NCBI GenBank assembly: GCA_002840405.1
Contig: PHAR01000004.1
Coordinates: forward strand, 62,001-126,000
Reading direction: 5' to 3'
From: Deltaproteobacteria bacterium HGW-Deltaproteobacteria-8
Lineage (GTDB): Bacteria > Desulfobacterota > Desulfovibrionia > Desulfovibrionales > Desulfovibrionaceae
Length of the DNA: 64,000 nt
Below are positions 9,217-17,120 of the stretch, one piece after another; position 1 is the stretch's first letter, and the number at the start of each line of letters is the position of its first letter. The notes under the pieces are model-generated. The model worked only from the letters and a program-made list of their open reading frames with translations. It ran no database searches and was not told where the DNA came from. The translations under genes were made by a program, and so were the position numbers.

Positions 9217-11334
9217 ATGGCTGCGACCACAGGTGGCTTTGCCGGAAAGGTGCTGCGGGTGGACCTGTCCACCGGAAAGATCAGCACCCAGGACACCCGA
9301 GAGAAGTATGGGGACGTGCTCGGGGGCACGGGACTGGGCTACCAGGTGCTCTGGGAGGAGGTCCCTCCGGGCACCGGCCCCTTCGATTCCGCCAACAAGC
9401 TCGTCTTCGCCACCGGCGTGCTGGCTGGCACGGGCGTACCCTGCAACGGCCGCACGGCAGTGACCACCATCTTTCCCACCTGCTGGCCCAAGCCTCTGGT
9501 GGGCTCCGGGCACATGGGCGGAAACTTCGCGGCCAAGCTCAAGTATGCGGGCTATGACGCCCTCATCGTGGAGGGCCGGGCTGACCGCCCGGTGTGGCTG
9601 TTCATCCGCGATGCGCGGGTGGAGCTGCGCGACGCCTCGCACCTGTGGGGCTCAGGCATCCGCCGCACCAACCTGGAGATCAGCCAGGAGATGGGCGCGG
9701 ACTGCTCGGTGGCGGCCATAGGCCAGGCCGGGGAAAGGCTCGCGCCCATGGCCATAGTGGCCAATTCCCTGTCCCACTCCGCAGGGGGTGTGGGCGGGGT
9801 CATGGGCTCAAAGAACCTCAAGGCCGTGGGCGTGCAAGGCAGCGGGGCCGTGCGCATCGCCGGGGACAAGGGCGAGTGGGAGAAGCTCATCAAGTTCCAC
9901 CTGTCCATCCTGGGCGGAAACAACCAGCACGTGGTGCCCAGCTTCCCCACCCCCCAGTCCGAGTACTACAATCCCGCCTCCCGCTGGGTGGGCGAGCCAG
10001 GCAGGCGCTGGGGCGCCGCCGAACCGCCCGTGGAAATCACCGGCAACATTTTTGACCTGAACCGCATCGCCTACCGCACCAACAGCGCGGCCTTTTTCCT
10101 CGGCGAGGGGGCCTGGAAGCATACGGTGCGCGGCAACGGCTGCACGGCCTGCCCCATCCGCTGCCACACGGTGATCAAGGTCCCGTCCGTGGCCGCCAAG
10201 TACGGCATCCACGAGACCGCCCAGAACACCTGCTCGGGTCTGAACTTCGGGCGCGCCTTCTTCAAGGCCCTGCCCGGCGGATTCAAGGGGCCGACCGCCC
10301 TGGAGGCCTGCATGGTGGGCATGCACCTGGCCGACGACCTGGGCCTGTGGTGCAATTACGGCCAGCTGCAGCGCGACTTCCTGAAGCTCCAGCGAGAGGG
10401 GTTGCTCAAGGCCAAGCTTGGCGCAACCGAGTACGCCTCCATTGCCTGGGACAAGTTCGAAAGCGGCGACCCAACCTTCCTCTTCGACATCCTGCCGCGC
10501 ATCGGCGAGCGCCGGGGCGAGCTGGGACAGGTGCTCAGCCAGGGCACGGCCGGCCTGTTCAGGCACTGGTCCATGCAGGAGGACGACTGGGGCAGGGACC
10601 ACGCCGCGCGCTACTGGAAGATGGGCCACCCCAAGCATCACTCCAGCGAGGATGACGGCCAGTGCGGGGTGATCATCAACACCCAGTACAACCGCGACGC
10701 CCAGTGCCACTCCCACACGAACTTCGTGCGCAACGGGCTGCCGCTCAGCGTGCAGAAGAGGCTGGCCGCCGAGATCTGGGGCTCGCCGGACGCTGTGGAC
10801 GGGGCCGGCGACTACACCCCCATGAACCTGCACAAGGCCAGGCGGGCGCGGTGGTCTTTGGTGCGCAAGGAGCTGCACGACAGCCTGGGGCTGTGCAACT
10901 GGATGGGGCCCTGGGTGGCCTCGCCCCTGAAGGAACGGGGCTACCGGGGCGACGACAGCCTGGAGTCGCGGTTCTACAGCCTGGCCACGGGCCGGAAGCT
11001 GGACCGCGAGGGGCTGGACCGCATGGGCGAGCGGATCTTCACCCTGCACCGGGCCCTGACCATGCGCGACATGGGCCAGCTGGACATGCGCGCGCACCAC
11101 GACCTCGCGCCGGCCTGGGTCTTTAAAGACCAGAACGGCGCGGCCCCCTTCACCAAGGGCACCATCCGCATGGACCGGGACGACATCAGCCGGGCCATGG
11201 ACCTGTTCTACGAGGTCATGGGCTGGGACAAGGCCACGGGCGCGCCCACGGCAGAGGCGTATGCCCGGCTGGGGCTCAAGGAAGTGGGGAAAGCCATGCA
11301 CGCTCAAAAGCTCATGCCCGGAGACGCGGCATGA
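9217..11334 (+). CDS. aor: Aldehyde:ferredoxin oxidoreductase family protein (YdhV-like)
   Basis: Tungsten or molybdenum bis-pterin enzyme, 705 residues, oxidising aldehydes to acids with ferredoxin or acting as a related oxidoreductase; cytoplasmic with no signal peptide. The N-terminal AOR domain starts with GKVLRVDLSTGKIS and LGGTGLGYQVLWEE. The [4Fe-4S] motif CTACPIRC sits at about residues 309-316, and a fourth ligand candidate is Cys483 in the EDDGQCG segment. The length is close to the E. coli YdhV group rather than the roughly 605-residue archaeal AOR, so the true substrate may differ from simple aldehydes. It lies between the polyferredoxin and a small unknown protein that overlaps its stop by 4 bp. 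The mop gene nearby fits a W/Mo enzyme. Confidence 0.92.
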   Translation: MAATTGGFAGKVLRVDLSTGKISTQDTREKYGDVLGGTGLGYQVLWEEVPPGTGPFDSANKLVFATGVLAGTGVPCNGRTAVTTIFPTCWPKPLVGSGHMGGNFAAKLKYAGYDALIVEGRADRPVWLFIRDARVELRDASHLWGSGIRRTNLEISQEMGADCSVAAIGQAGERLAPMAIVANSLSHSAGGVGGVMGSKNLKAVGVQGSGAVRIAGDKGEWEKLIKFHLSILGGNNQHVVPSFPTPQSEYYNPASRWVGEPGRRWGAAEPPVEITGNIFDLNRIAYRTNSAAFFLGEGAWKHTVRGNGCTACPIRCHTVIKVPSVAAKYGIHETAQNTCSGLNFGRAFFKALPGGFKGPTALEACMVGMHLADDLGLWCNYGQLQRDFLKLQREGLLKAKLGATEYASIAWDKFESGDPTFLFDILPRIGERRGELGQVLSQGTAGLFRHWSMQEDDWGRDHAARYWKMGHPKHHSSEDDGQCGVIINTQYNRDAQCHSHTNFVRNGLPLSVQKRLAAEIWGSPDAVDGAGDYTPMNLHKARRARWSLVRKELHDSLGLCNWMGPWVASPLKERGYRGDDSLESRFYSLATGRKLDREGLDRMGERIFTLHRALTMRDMGQLDMRAHHDLAPAWVFKDQNGAAPFTKGTIRMDRDDISRAMDLFYEVMGWDKATGAPTAEAYARLGLKEVGKAMHAQKLMPGDAA

Positions 11335-11927
11335 GCCCTGAAGAACAGGCTCGGCTCACCGAGGCCGCCACAGAGGTGGTGCTCCAGGCCAGCCGGGAGG
11401 GGCGGCTGACGTCACGGAAGGACGTGCTTGAAGCGCTGGTTGCGGACGGCTATTTCCACCAGGCAGCGGGCCACGTCGACACGGACAACGCCCGACAGAC
11501 GCCGACCGAGGAAGAGGCCGCCATTGCCCTGGCGGGCATTCTGGCGGGACATCCAGGGCTGGCCTCTTTCGAGGGCCTGTCCGGCGAGACGGTGTACCAC
11601 GCCCCGGACCTGCTCAGCCGGACCTTTGCCCGCATCCTGGACCGCAAGGGCTCGCCCCTTCTGCTCATGGCCGAGGAGATCCGGGCCAACTCCCGCGACT
11701 ATCCCCGGCCCGTGCCTGTGGAACTCTTCGAAGCGCCCCCCTTCGCTCTTGCTCCAGAGGAGATTGGGCACGTCCTGCACGCCATGGCCGCAGACCCAGG
11801 CTACCAGGACATCTCCTTCACCACCGCGCCCACAGGGGCCGTGTACCTGTTTTCCACGCTCCACCTGGAGCGCGGGTACGCGGCATTCCTCGCGCTGCGG
11901 GCCGAATCGCTTTCCGAGAACCCATAA
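11331..11927 (+). CDS. Unknown protein coupled to AOR
   Basis: 198 residues, start ATGA overlapping the AOR stop, so it is co-translated with the oxidoreductase. No signal peptide, membrane segment or cysteine motif is visible. It has an acidic, helix-rich N-terminal half and a C-terminal half with PVPVELFEAPPF and a short beta-rich stretch (YQDISFTTAPTGAVYLFSTLHLERGYAAFLAL). I do not recognise the family. Position argues for a role in AOR maturation, assembly or regulation, but this is inference only. Confidence 0.75.
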   Translation: MSPEEQARLTEAATEVVLQASREGRLTSRKDVLEALVADGYFHQAAGHVDTDNARQTPTEEEAAIALAGILAGHPGLASFEGLSGETVYHAPDLLSRTFARILDRKGSPLLLMAEEIRANSRDYPRPVPVELFEAPPFALAPEEIGHVLHAMAADPGYQDISFTTAPTGAVYLFSTLHLERGYAAFLALRAESLSENP

Positions 11928-12004
11928 CGCCGGGCAGCCGGGCAGATCGACCCGCTGCCGGGAATGTTGGTCTGAAGCGGGCTGTATCTATTTCCTGCGG
12001 CGGA

Positions 12005-12214
12005 CTACTCCTTCACCGGCAGCACGTGGATGGCCTTGATGAAGACCAGGATCTCATCGCCCGGCTTGAGGCCGAGCTCCTCCACGGACTCGGTGGTCAG
12101 CACAGAGGCCATCTCCCCCGGCTCCGTCACCTGAAACTTGACCAGGGACATGATGTCGCCCTTCTTCACGCTCGTGACCTTGGCCTTCAGCTTGTTGCGC
12201 GCGCCGTACTTCAT
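12005..12214 (-). CDS. mop: Mop-type molybdate/tungstate-binding protein (molbindin)
   Basis: A 69-residue single Mop (TOBE-like) domain that binds molybdate or tungstate in the cytoplasm as an oligomer. The ORF track starts at 12286; the ATG at 12214 (MKYGARNKLKAKVTSVKKG) follows AAAGGAG and gives the normal length. Motifs seen: ARNKLKAKVTSVKKGDIMSLV and EELGLKPGDEILVFIKAIHVLP, closely matching clostridial and sulfate-reducer molbindins. It lies downstream of a Pst-type ABC transporter on the same strand and next to the convergent AOR operon, consistent with W/Mo storage for that enzyme. Confidence 0.92.
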   Translation of the reverse strand: MKYGARNKLKAKVTSVKKGDIMSLVKFQVTEPGEMASVLTTESVEELGLKPGDEILVFIKAIHVLPVKE

Positions 12215-12294
12215 GGACTGCTCCTTTGGTTTCGGATCATGCGGCCCGGACCTGGGCCCTGCGCAGCCTTCAAACCAGTGGGCCAAAAGCGGAC

Positions 12295-13050
12295 CTAGAA
12301 CAGCTCGTCCATGAGGGTGAGCAGCCGTTCCTTGTCGCCCAGGGCCTCCTTGTCAACGGCCTCGACCTGCCCGTCCTCGCGCAGCACGAACATGAACCGC
12401 GCCAGGCGGCGGGCCTGATTCAGGCTGTGGGAGACCACGAGCAGGGTATAGCGAGAGGCCAGCTCCAGAAGCAAGTCCTCGATGCCCCGTGCGGCCTTGT
12501 AGTCCAGCGAGGACGTGGGCTCGTCGAGCAGCAGGATGTCCGGCGCGAAGGCCAGGGCCCGTGCCAGGCACAGGCGCTGCTGCTGCCCGCCGGAAAGGGT
12601 CTGGGCCGGGGCGGCCAGGCGGTCCTTGACCTCGTCCCAGAGGCGCGCCTCGCGCAGGGCCTGCTCCTGGCGGGCTTCGATCTCCGCCGCGGACAGACCC
12701 AAAGCCAGCCGGAGCGGCAGGGCGATGTTGCGCTCCACGCTCACGGGCAGCACGTTGGGCGTCTGGAAGACCATGCCCACGCGCTTGCGCAGGTCCTCCA
12801 CCACGGTGGCAGGGCCGTAGGCCTCTACCCACTCCCCACCCAGACGCAGGCGCACCCGGCCCGTGGTGACGCAGTCCGGCAGGCACTCGTTCAGCCGGTT
12901 CACGGCGCGCAGCAGCGTGGTCTTGCCCAAGCCGGAGCGCCCCACCAGGACCGTGGGCCCGCCCGCCTGGATCTCCAGGTTCAGGCCGCGCAGGACCTCT
13001 TGGCCCGCAAAGGACACGCTCAGGTCTTCCACAAGGATGGCGCTGTTCAT
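12295..13050 (-). CDS. Pst-type ABC transporter ATP-binding protein
   Basis: Cytoplasmic ATPase of 251 residues for an oxyanion importer. Walker A is GRSGLGKTT, the signature LSGGQQQRLCLARAL, Walker B ILLLDEPTSSLD, and the H-loop VVSHSLNQARR. The stretch following Walker A (LLRAVNRLNEC) and MVFQTPNVLPVSVERNIALP resemble PstB. The start ATGA overlaps the stop of the upstream permease. Gene order is binding protein, permease, permease, ATPase, then mop. Substrate could be phosphate (by family) or tungstate/molybdate (by context). Confidence 0.88.
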   Translation of the reverse strand: MNSAILVEDLSVSFAGQEVLRGLNLEIQAGGPTVLVGRSGLGKTTLLRAVNRLNECLPDCVTTGRVRLRLGGEWVEAYGPATVVEDLRKRVGMVFQTPNVLPVSVERNIALPLRLALGLSAAEIEARQEQALREARLWDEVKDRLAAPAQTLSGGQQQRLCLARALAFAPDILLLDEPTSSLDYKAARGIEDLLLELASRYTLLVVSHSLNQARRLARFMFVLREDGQVEAVDKEALGDKERLLTLMDELF

Positions 13051-13967
13051 GCGCGTATGCTCCCGTTTCTGTTATTGCGCCCGCTCTTCCAGCGCCGCTC
13101 CAGCCCCGCCTGGAGCCTGCGCGAGGCCGCGAACAGGGCGGCGGTGAGGCAGAGCAGCACCAGGGCCGCGCCAAAGGCCTGGCTCAGCTCCTGCGGGGTC
13201 TGGTACTCGGCCGCCAGGTAGTAGATGTGGAACGGCAAAGCCTCGTACTTGTCGGTCAAAAGTCCGGGCGCTCCGGCATTGGCCACCACGCCCGTGAGCA
13301 GAATCACCGCCGTGTCCTCGGCCGCGCGGCCCACGGCCAGGATCACGCCGCTCAAAATGCCCTGGCTGGCTGCGGGCAGGAGAATACGCGCGGTGATCTG
13401 CCAGGGCGACAGGCCCAGGCTCGCGCCCGTGAGCCGCAGCTCCGGCGGCAGTCCCTCCAGGCAGGAACGCGTGGAGCTGATGAGGTACGGCAGCACCAGC
13501 AGGGCCAGGCACAGGGCCGAAAGCAGCAGGCAGGTGTTGGCCCCGGGCCACAGGGTCTTGCGCAGCAGCAGGATCAGGGCGAAGCCGAACAGGCCCATGA
13601 GGATGGACGGGATGCCCGCCAGCAGGTCCACGCAGAAGTCCAGCAGGGCCTTGGCGCGCCCGGTGGCGTAACGGGCCAGGCATATCCCGCTGGCGATGCC
13701 CAGGGGGATGGCCAGGCAGCAGGAGAGCAGCACCAGGTACAGGGTGCCCAGGCAGGCGGGCCACAGGCCGTCGAACACCGGCGCGCCGTGCAGCAGGGCG
13801 GCAAGCGGCGGCGTGTCGCCGAAGAAGAGCGCCAGGCTCAGGCTGGGCAGGCCGCGCCAGAGCAGAAAGGCCAGGAGCCCGAAGAACGCGGCGGGCACGC
13901 TGAGGGCGGCGGCCCAAGCCAGGGGCGGCAGCGCGCGCTCAACCAGTCTGGCCAGCAGCCTAGGCAT
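13047..13967 (-). CDS. Pst-type ABC transporter permease (PstA-like)
   Basis: Integral membrane subunit, 306 residues from the ATG at 13967, which has GGGGTGG just upstream; the GTG at 13979 in the ORF track has no such site. Several hydrophobic segments and the permease signature near ASLGLSPWQITARILLPAASQGILSG (EAA loop) are visible, followed by AVGRAAEDTAVILLTG, a PstA hallmark. It overlaps both neighbours slightly, so the transporter genes form one translationally linked unit. Confidence 0.87.
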   Translation of the reverse strand: MPRLLARLVERALPPLAWAAALSVPAAFFGLLAFLLWRGLPSLSLALFFGDTPPLAALLHGAPVFDGLWPACLGTLYLVLLSCCLAIPLGIASGICLARYATGRAKALLDFCVDLLAGIPSILMGLFGFALILLLRKTLWPGANTCLLLSALCLALLVLPYLISSTRSCLEGLPPELRLTGASLGLSPWQITARILLPAASQGILSGVILAVGRAAEDTAVILLTGVVANAGAPGLLTDKYEALPFHIYYLAAEYQTPQELSQAFGAALVLLCLTAALFAASRRLQAGLERRWKSGRNNRNGSIRA

Positions 13968-14871
13968 GACCACCCCCACGCAGGCCCGCTGGCCCGTTTT
14001 CCGACCGGATGCGGCGCAGGCCCAGGTTCACGGCCAGGGTGATCAGGAACAGGATGACCCCGCAGGCGAAGAGCGAGTTGTAGGCCGCGCTCTGGCTGTC
14101 CGTGGCCACCACCAGGGCGATGTGCGCGGTCAAGGTGCGCAGGGCGGAAAGCAAGCTGTGCGGCACCTGCGCGGCGTTTCCGGCCAGCATCAGCGGGATC
14201 AGCGTGTCGCCCACGGCCCGGCCGAAGCCCAGCACGGCCGCAGCCTTGAGCCCGCGCGCGGACAGGGGCAGGGTCAGGTGCAGGAGCTCCTGCGCGCGGG
14301 TCAGGCCCAGGGCGGCGGCTGTGAGGCGTAGCGGCGGCCCGACCAGGCGCAGCTGGCTGTCCAGCACCAGCACGATGGTCGGCAGCACCAGGAGCGCCAG
14401 GACCAGCAGCGCCGCCAGCCAGGAAAACCCGGAGCCGGAAAAGCCGTCCCGGATGAGCGGCACCAGCAGAAACACCGAGACCAGCCCATAGACGACTGTG
14501 GGCACGCTGGTCATGAGCCGGATGACCGCCATGAGCGGAGCCGCCAGCCGGGCCGGACCCAGCCCGTGGGCGAAGCAGCACACCAGGACGCCCAGGGGAT
14601 AGGCCAGGAGCATGGCCGTGGAGCCCAGCAGGAGCGAGCCCACCACCATGGGCAGGATGCCGAACTGTCCGGACGTTGGCCGCCAGTGCCAGGAAAGCAC
14701 CATGCCGAGCTGGTCCCCGCCCAGAAGCGGCAGGGAGAAATACACCAGGAAGCCGAAGATGGCCGCCACGCACAGCACGGACACTGCGGCCGCAGTGAAG
14801 AGCAGGGCCGTGACGATCTGGTCGCCACGGCCCGCGCCTTGCCTGCTGGGGGTCTGCCCGGTTCCAGCCAT
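13960..14871 (-). CDS. Pst-type ABC transporter permease (PstC-like)
   Basis: Integral membrane subunit of 303 residues. It contains GMVLSWHWRPTSGQFGILPMVVGSLLLG, the opening of PstC-type permeases, and the EAA loop AALGLTRAQELLHLTLPLSARGLKAAAVLGFGRAVGDTLIPL. It is expected to pair with the PstA-like subunit encoded immediately downstream. It lies 18 bp after the binding-protein gene. Confidence 0.87.
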   Translation of the reverse strand: MAGTGQTPSRQGAGRGDQIVTALLFTAAAVSVLCVAAIFGFLVYFSLPLLGGDQLGMVLSWHWRPTSGQFGILPMVVGSLLLGSTAMLLAYPLGVLVCCFAHGLGPARLAAPLMAVIRLMTSVPTVVYGLVSVFLLVPLIRDGFSGSGFSWLAALLVLALLVLPTIVLVLDSQLRLVGPPLRLTAAALGLTRAQELLHLTLPLSARGLKAAAVLGFGRAVGDTLIPLMLAGNAAQVPHSLLSALRTLTAHIALVVATDSQSAAYNSLFACGVILFLITLAVNLGLRRIRSENGPAGLRGGGHA

Positions 14872-14888
14872 GGCCGCCCGCCCCGACC

Positions 14889-15725
14889 CTAGCGGGTGGG
14901 GATGTAGCCGCTGGCGCTGGTGATCTGCGCGCCCTCCGGGCTCTGGATGTAGGCGATGAAGTCGGCCACCAGGCCCTTGGGCTCGCCCTTGGCGTTCATG
15001 TATAGCTTGCGGGTCACCGGGTACTTGCCGCTCTTGGCGTTGTCCTGGTCCGGCACCACGCCGTCCAGGGTGGGGGCCTTGATGGTGGCGTCGATGTGCC
15101 CGATGGACACGTAGCCGATGCCGTCGGCGTCGCCGGCCAGGGCGGTCTTCATGGCCCCGTTGGAGGCCACCACGTTGGCCGACTCGGCGATCTTGCCCTT
15201 CTTCAGCATGATGCCCCAGAACACCTCGCGGGTGCCGCTGGCCTCGTCGCGGGTGTACAGGTGGATGGCGGCGTCATGGCCGCCCACGGCCTTCCAGTTG
15301 GTGATCTTGCCCGCGAAGATGTCCTGCACCTGGGCGTGGGTCAGGTTCGCCACGGAGTTCTTGGGGTGCACCACGACGGCCACGCCGTCGATGGCGAAGG
15401 CAAAGGACTTGAGCCCGTACTTGGCGATCTCGGCGGGGCTGAGCGCCCGGCCGGTGTTGCCGATGTCCACCAGACCCTCGCCGACCTTCTGCACGCCGAC
15501 GCCGGAGCCGCCGCCAGCCACGGTGATGCGGATGGCCGGGCTGGTCTGCATGATGCGCTTGGCCGCCTCCTTCATCACCGGGATGTGGGCCGTGCCGCCC
15601 GCGATGTCGATCTTGCCGGACTTTCCGGCAAAGACGCCCAGGTCCGAGGCCTGGGCCAGGCCCGCGCAAACGACCAGGGCAAGGGTCAGCATCGACAGGA
15701 TAAGACCAGTGCGCACCTTGTGCAT
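14889..15725 (-). CDS. Pst-family oxyanion-binding protein
   Basis: Secreted substrate-binding protein of the PstS family, 278 residues. The start at 15725 (MHKVRTGLILSMLTLALVV) is preferred because AAGGAG lies 9 nt upstream; the ATG at 15734 abuts that site. A signal peptide ends near CAGLAQASD. Ligand-site motifs of PstS proteins are present: GTAHIPV, AGGGSGVGVQKVGEG and TRDEASGTREVF. These residues favour phosphate, yet downstream mop and the AOR operon suggest tungstate or molybdate as an alternative. No TupA-like TTTST motif is seen, so a TupA assignment is not supported. Confidence 0.87.
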   Translation of the reverse strand: MHKVRTGLILSMLTLALVVCAGLAQASDLGVFAGKSGKIDIAGGTAHIPVMKEAAKRIMQTSPAIRITVAGGGSGVGVQKVGEGLVDIGNTGRALSPAEIAKYGLKSFAFAIDGVAVVVHPKNSVANLTHAQVQDIFAGKITNWKAVGGHDAAIHLYTRDEASGTREVFWGIMLKKGKIAESANVVASNGAMKTALAGDADGIGYVSIGHIDATIKAPTLDGVVPDQDNAKSGKYPVTRKLYMNAKGEPKGLVADFIAYIQSPEGAQITSASGYIPTR

Positions 15726-15779
15726 GTGCTCCATCTCCTTGGCTTGAGGTGTTCAAACCGGCCCGCGCCCCGGACCGAA

Positions 15780-15794
15780 ATTGCGACGATCGCA
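15780..15794. promoter_or_regulatory. Small inverted repeat upstream of the Pst-like operon
   Basis: TTGCG-ACGAT-CGCAA forms a 5-bp dyad about 55 bp upstream of the binding-protein start, in the divergent intergenic region. It is a candidate operator for a W/Mo- or phosphate-responsive regulator. The arms are short, so chance is possible. Confidence 0.3.
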
Positions 15795-16096
15795 AATGCG
15801 ACAGATTGATGCTGACTATACCTTTTCGAGGCATGACGCAACCGGATTGGCCCGTATTTGTCCTGCGCGCCCGTTGGCTGGCCCCATCAGGCAGTCAAAC
15901 GCAGGCAGATTGCGCAAGCTTTGGCACTCGGCAGCCGGCCCAGGGCGACCCGTGGCTCAGGCCGGCGAAGCACGCCAGCATGGCGCAGAGCTTGGCGCAA
16001 AACTCGGCGCAAGGCGGGCGCACAGGCCGGGGCCTGCAGCGCGCCCCTTGATCCGGCAGAGGCTGTCTCGCAGCGATTGTCAGAACCGGTTATTGA

Positions 16097-16108
16097 GCTA
16101 AATTTAGC
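16097..16108. promoter_or_regulatory. Perfect 12-bp palindrome in the divergent intergenic region
   Basis: GCTAAATTTAGC is a perfect palindrome in an AT-rich island within otherwise GC-rich DNA. It lies between the Pst-like operon and the activase/double-cubane genes. It could be a regulator-binding site acting on the activase promoter located just downstream. Confidence 0.4.
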
Positions 16109-16154
16109 ATGTAATTGCAGGCATAAAGATTAAGCAGAAATTGACAATTCCTAT

Positions 16155-16182
16155 TTGACGTATTGCTTATTTCTCGCATATA
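16155..16182 (+). promoter_or_regulatory. Candidate sigma-70 promoter for the activase/double-cubane operon
   Basis: TTGACG (16155-16160) and CATATA (16177-16182) are spaced by 16 bp in an AT-rich stretch about 95 bp upstream of the activase start. A second TTGACA occurs at 16141. The pair is plausible but untested. Confidence 0.35.
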
Positions 16183-16277
16183 GGGAGGGCACCGACCGTG
16201 CGAGCCCCACCCCCGCCCTGAGCCAGCCGTCCGGGCATGTAGCGGTTTGGCACCACGTTCAAGGAGAGTCCCGCCCC

Positions 16278-17120
16278 ATGAGCATTGCAGGAGATACAGC
16301 CGAGGCCGACATCACAGGCAGCCACATCGCCGACACCCATATCGCAGGCATCGACATCGGCTCCCGAACCATCGAGCTGGTGGTCCTGCGCGGGGCCAAG
16401 GTCGTGCACTCGGCCAAGGCCCCCACCACCTTCGACCCCATCGGCCAGTGCCGCGCGCTCATGGACGGCGTCGCGGCCGAAACCCTCGTGGCCACGGGCT
16501 ACGGCCGCAAGCTCTTTGTCGAGGCCTTCGGCGGCGACGCCAAGCTCCCGCCCGTGGCCGACATCACAGAGATCCAGGCCTACGCCCTGGGCGCGGCCCG
16601 GCTCTTCCCCCAGGCGCGCACCATCCTCGACATCGGCGGCCAGGACTCCAAGGTCATCACCCTGGGCCAGGGCGGACGCGTGCTGCGTTTCGAGATGAAC
16701 GACCGCTGCGCGGCGGGCACGGGCAAGTTCCTGGAGATCATGGCCCTGTCCCTGCAAATCCCCCTGGAGGACTTCGGGGCCTTTGCCCAGGCGGCCGACC
16801 GCCGCATCAGCATCAACAGCATGTGCACGGTCTTCGCCGAGAGCGAGGCCACCTCCCTCATGGCGCGGGGGGAAAAGGCCCAGAACATCGCGCTGGGCAT
16901 CCACCTGGCCATCATGCAGCGCATCGCCTCCATGCTGAAGCGGGTGGGCCTCGCCGGGCCGCTGGTCTTTGCCGGCGGGGTGGCGCGCAACCCCTGCGCC
17001 GTGGCCCTGCTGCGCGAACTCACCGAAATCGAGTGCCTCATCCCCATTGACCCGGACCTGGTGGGCGCGCTGGGCGCGTGCCTGCACGGCCAAAACCTTC
17101 TGGAGAAACACCATGTCTGA
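16278..17120 (+). CDS. BadF/BadG/BcrA/BcrD-type ATPase, activase for the HgdB-like partner
   Basis: An ATP-dependent one-electron activase (archerase) of 280 residues that injects low-potential electrons into its partner iron-sulfur protein. The ATG at 16278 follows AAGGAGAG; the ORF track extends upstream without support. ASKHA-fold motifs are present: AGIDIGSRTIELVVL near the N-terminus and DIGGQDSKVITL in the middle. The homodimer-bridging [4Fe-4S] ligands are Cys144 (NDRCAAGTGKF) and Cys183 (SMCTVFAESE), with the 39-residue spacing typical of HgdC. It is followed immediately by a HgdB-like protein overlapping its end by 8 bp, so the two form an activase-reductase pair. Confidence 0.92.
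   Translation: MSIAGDTAEADITGSHIADTHIAGIDIGSRTIELVVLRGAKVVHSAKAPTTFDPIGQCRALMDGVAAETLVATGYGRKLFVEAFGGDAKLPPVADITEIQAYALGAARLFPQARTILDIGGQDSKVITLGQGGRVLRFEMNDRCAAGTGKFLEIMALSLQIPLEDFGAFAQAADRRISINSMCTVFAESEATSLMARGEKAQNIALGIHLAIMQRIASMLKRVGLAGPLVFAGGVARNPCAVALLRELTEIECLIPIDPDLVGALGACLHGQNLLEKHHV

Noticed and set aside
12295-15725. TupABC tungstate transporter
   Set aside because: The binding protein lacks the TTTST-type start of TupA and the permeases are PstC/PstA-like with two separate genes, whereas TupB is a single permease.
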